64,000 nt of DNA from Castor canadensis (Eukaryota > Chordata > Mammalia > Rodentia > Castoridae). The translations under genes and the position numbers were made by a program. Positions 1 to 64,000 of this stretch are shown here, in pieces; positions within the stretch are counted from its first letter, which is position 1; each line of letters begins with the position of its first letter. The notes beneath the pieces were generated by a model, which was not told the DNA's origin, searched no databases, and worked only from the letters and a program-made list of their open reading frames with translations. The stretch spans positions 48,228,353-48,292,352 of the forward strand of contig NC_133387.1 in the NCBI RefSeq assembly GCF_047511655.1. Reading direction: 5' to 3'.

Positions 1-200
1 CTACAAGCCAGCTCAGAGGAGGCTGGCTCAGAGAGGGGCCAAAGTACTGGAGAGGTGGGGTGGGGGCAGGCCTCCTCAGAGAAGGCGGGGCCTGGGAGAG
101 GTGGGGTGGAGGCAGGCTGCCTCAGAGCAGGCGGGGCCTGGGAGCAGCGGGGTGGGGGCAGGCTGCCTCAGAGGAGGCAGGCCTTGAGGCGGGGTCTGTG
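1..200. repeat. 46-bp tandem repeat with GC boxes, cut by window edge
   Basis: The element GTGGGGTGGRGGCAGGC recurs with TGGGGGCAGG at 61, TGGAGGCAGG at 107 and TGGGGGCAGG at 153: an exact period of 46. Each unit carries AGGCGGGGCCTGGGAG (an Sp1/GC box). Three clear units are present, plus degenerate copies at both ends. It may extend left of the window. Confidence 0.85.
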
Positions 201-819
201 CCAGATGGCTCTTAAGTAGTCAGCACTGGGAAGGCGGGGCCTGGGGAGGCGCGCTCTGGGGAGGCGCGCGAAGTAGGCGCGGGGGGAGGAAGGAGGTGCC
301 ATGCGCGCTCTGAGCAGATACTGCAGAGAAGGCGCGCTAGGATGGGCGGGGCAGGTCTGAGACTGGCTGCAACAAGACCGCAGAATATCTGCACGCCTCT
401 CGCAAGACCCGCCCCCTCCCCAAACCCCTCCCACCACCTTCCAACAACCAAATTCATTTCATGCAGCAAAGAGCAATCACCCTTCCCATCCAATACCCCC
501 CCTCCCACTCAGCAAGCCGACAGTTTCCACAAACTGTTGCTTTGGATGCCAATTCGCGCCACCACAACTACACCACCACTTCAATCAATCGCAACTAGAC
601 AGGCAGCCTCTTCTGCCATCACCAAAAGTCAGTGCCCCTCCACTCCACTGCTATAGAGCAGGAATGGTGTGGGCAGAATGTTAAACACTTAATTTCTGCC
701 CTGGGCTCCATTTTGTCTAACAGCACCATCATGCAGAGACCCATCGCGCACAAAAATATAGTGGGAGCCATTCCAAAAGGTGAAAGGGTGGGTCCCCCTC
801 TAAGACGACAAGAGTAATT

Positions 820-1295
820 GCACTCTGTAGCCCAAGTCCTTCTGCAGCTGGCTCATCTGTAGTGGGAACAGTCTGCAGCTCATGTACCCTTGAAGCTCTT
901 ACCACTTTGTAGCGCATTTTACGGGTAAATTATTCCGCAGCTCATGTACCTCTGCAGCTCTTGCGCTTTATTAGCGCAATGAAGCGCTGTTGTAGAGCTA
1001 ATCAAATCATTTTTGTAGCGCTAATCTTCTACAGCTCAGAATTTGTAGAGCATTTAAAGAACAAACCAGTAGTCACCTGGTATATCGCTGCAGTTCATAT
1101 TAGCATTGCAAGCGCATGAAGCGCCCGTTTGTAGCGCAACTGAAGCGCTTATCAGTTTGTAGCGCATTGAAGCGCCTATTAGTTGTGGCGCGTATCACTT
1201 TGCAGCGCATTTGAAGCGCAGATTGCAAATCGGTCTGTAGCTCATGTGTGTCTGCAGCTCATTTCTGTCCGCAGCTCATGTCCGTCTACAGCCCG
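820..1295. repeat. Degenerate CpG-bearing tandem repeat (GTAGCGCAT / GAAGCGC)
   Basis: A repeated core TTTGTAGCGCAT..GAAGCGC appears over about 470 bases. The best units (1128-1182) are 27-28 bases long. Decayed forms have the CpG lost (TCTGCAGCTCAT, TTGTAGAGC). At least 15 recognisable cores are present. It sits in PEG10 intron 1 beside the CpG island. The decayed cores show AGCTC where others keep AGCGC. Confidence 0.8.
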
Positions 1296-1487
1296 TCTCT
1301 GGACTTGGTCGTGAAGACCACAGCTGTGAAGGCTCGGTTGCCCGCTCTGTCTTGGGGTTCAGCCAGTGAAGGCGTGACAAGGTTTGCGCGGAGATTTTCA
1401 GGAGTGCTACTCCATCTCCCGCATCTCTCAATAAAAACGGGGAATGGATGTGATCTTTAAAAAAAAAAATCCTCACCGCATACTCAC

Positions 1488-1692
1488 CACGCGAGGACTC
1501 CTCTGCGAAGACAGGAAGGACGGGGGTCCCACACCTGGCCAGGCGCGGGGCTCCGCTGGGTGCTCGCAGCCCGGAGTGGCTCCGGACCCGAGCCCGCTCA
1601 GCGGACCTTGCGAGGCTGGTGGACCCTCTCCGCCGTTCTCCTTGGGTCGCAGTCAGGTTTCTTCGACACACACCAACCGAAGTTGAAGCGCG
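1488..1692 (-). other. PEG10: PEG10 first exon (5' noncoding), start approximate
   Basis: PEG10 is a paternally expressed gene domesticated from a Ty3/gypsy-type retrotransposon and needed for placenta formation. In mammals it lies head-to-head with SGCE. Read on the minus strand, this block sits just upstream of SGCE in the expected place and orientation. It ends in a strong donor (CGCGTG then GTGAGTATG, boundary 1488/1487). A TATAAAA lies 25-30 bases before the proposed start at about 1692. The text near the 3' end matches my memory of the human PEG10 5' leader. The coding exon is several kilobases further left, outside the window, so the assignment rests on position and leader similarity. 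Confidence 0.75.
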
Positions 1693-1718
1693 TGTACCCG
1701 GAGCCCGGACTGCATGCC

Positions 1719-1725
1719 TTTTATA
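1719..1725 (-). promoter_or_regulatory. PEG10: TATA box for PEG10 (minus strand)
   Basis: The minus strand reads GGCTATAAAAGGCATGC, a near-perfect TATA element inside an otherwise CpG-island promoter. It predicts a focused start at about 1690-1695. No other TATA-like element is near. Confidence 0.6.
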
Positions 1726-1772
1726 GCCTGAATCGAGGAGGGGGGCGCCAAATCCCAGCGTGCTCCGCGGGC

Positions 1773-1837
1773 TGGGGGGCGGAGGGGGGGGGTGCGTGGG
1801 CGGGCGGGGAGGGGGGATGGGGAGTGGGGGTGGGGGC
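1773..1837 (+). other. G-run tract between the two promoters (G-quadruplex candidate)
   Basis: At least eight runs of three to eight G lie on the + strand within 65 bases (GGGGGG, GGGGGGGG, GGGG, GGGGGG, GGGG, GGGGG, GGGGG), separated by one- to four-base loops. It lies just upstream of the PEG10 TATA box as read on the minus strand, in the promoter spacer. Confidence 0.6.
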
Positions 1838-1860
1838 GACGGCCTCGCTGCACTGGCCCG

Positions 1861-1874
1861 CCGCTAGGGGGAGT
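1861..1874 (+). promoter_or_regulatory. CTCF-like motif between SGCE and PEG10 starts
   Basis: CCGCTAGGGGGAGT, preceded by TGCACTGGCC, closely resembles the CTCF core (CCRSYAGRKGGCRS); the main mismatch is A for C at position 12. It is a single site located between the two divergent start regions. Binding is inferred from the motif alone. Confidence 0.45.
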
Positions 1875-1900
1875 ATGGGATTAAGGAGGGGGGGTTCAGG

Positions 1901-64000
<62,100 letters not shown>

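Larger units (their letters stand above)
1..1487 (-). other. PEG10: PEG10 intron 1, partial (first 1.5 kb)
   Basis: It starts at the GTGAGT donor (1487 on the minus strand) and runs off the left edge. It contains a 46-bp GC-box tandem repeat (1-200), GC-rich single-copy sequence with GGCGGGGCC motifs (200-330), a C-rich stretch without recognised content (400-800), a degenerate GCGC tandem repeat (820-1295), and an AATAAA followed by an A11 run (1430-1469, + strand). I see no credible coding sequence here. Confidence 0.65.

Noticed and set aside
1..1487. Search for CRISPR-like arrays because of the evenly spaced repeats
   Set aside because: Units are contiguous degenerate tandem repeats without unique spacers, in a vertebrate genome.
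1276..1671. 131-codon open frame on the minus strand across PEG10 exon 1
   Set aside because: It begins with GTG and crosses a strong splice donor into intron and repeat sequence; PEG10 exon 1 is a leader exon.

Overview
This window is mammalian (rodent-type) nuclear DNA carrying most of one gene: SGCE (epsilon-sarcoglycan), on the + strand. Nine coding exons can be placed from conserved protein sequence and canonical GT/AG splice sites (1989-2097, 26559-26681, 28278-28435, 34411-34483, 39179-39377, 57379-57541, 60029-60240, 61180-61206, 61923-62111). Joined, they give 1,253 coding bases, that is 417 complete codons plus two bases. All exon phases agree. The last coding exon and the stop codon lie beyond base 64000.

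The left end holds the head-to-head partner of SGCE. On the minus strand, a noncoding first exon that I assign to PEG10 (about 1692 down to 1488, with a GTGAGT donor and a TATA box about 25-30 bases upstream) faces SGCE across a GC-rich spacer. In other mammals this shared CpG island is the germline-methylated control region of the paternally expressed PEG10/SGCE imprinted pair. Here the spacer holds long G-runs and a CTCF-like site. The part of PEG10 intron 1 inside the window (1-1487) holds two tandem repeat blocks, one of them CpG-rich. The PEG10 coding exon is outside the window.

Region by region: 1-2200 is the bidirectional promoter, CpG island and tandem repeats. 2098-26558 is a 24.5-kb intron 1, with old repeats only (L2, MIR, a CR1/L3-like LINE), a four-unit tandem repeat of about 150 bp, a possible conserved noncoding block and a possible alternative first exon. 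26.5-39.4 kb holds exons 2-5 and the first young SINEs. 39.4-57.4 kb is an 18-kb intron 5 dominated by L1: two antisense ancient L1 copies, one split by a 5'-truncated younger sense L1, plus several SINEs. 57.4-64 kb holds exons 6-9, including the transmembrane exon and a 27-base cassette exon.

The organism is inferred from the SINEs. B1 monomers, ID-like tRNA-derived elements and B1+ID-like dimers indicate a rodent. The dimers and the L1 3' ends point to a non-murid lineage (squirrel-related or beaver-related). I cannot name the species from sequence alone. I see no CRISPR, operon, tRNA, rRNA or prokaryotic feature. The best leads are the imprinted promoter architecture and its repeats, a 125-bp templated duplication inside an old L1, the local ~150-bp tandem repeat, and the absence of young SINEs across the first 26 kb.
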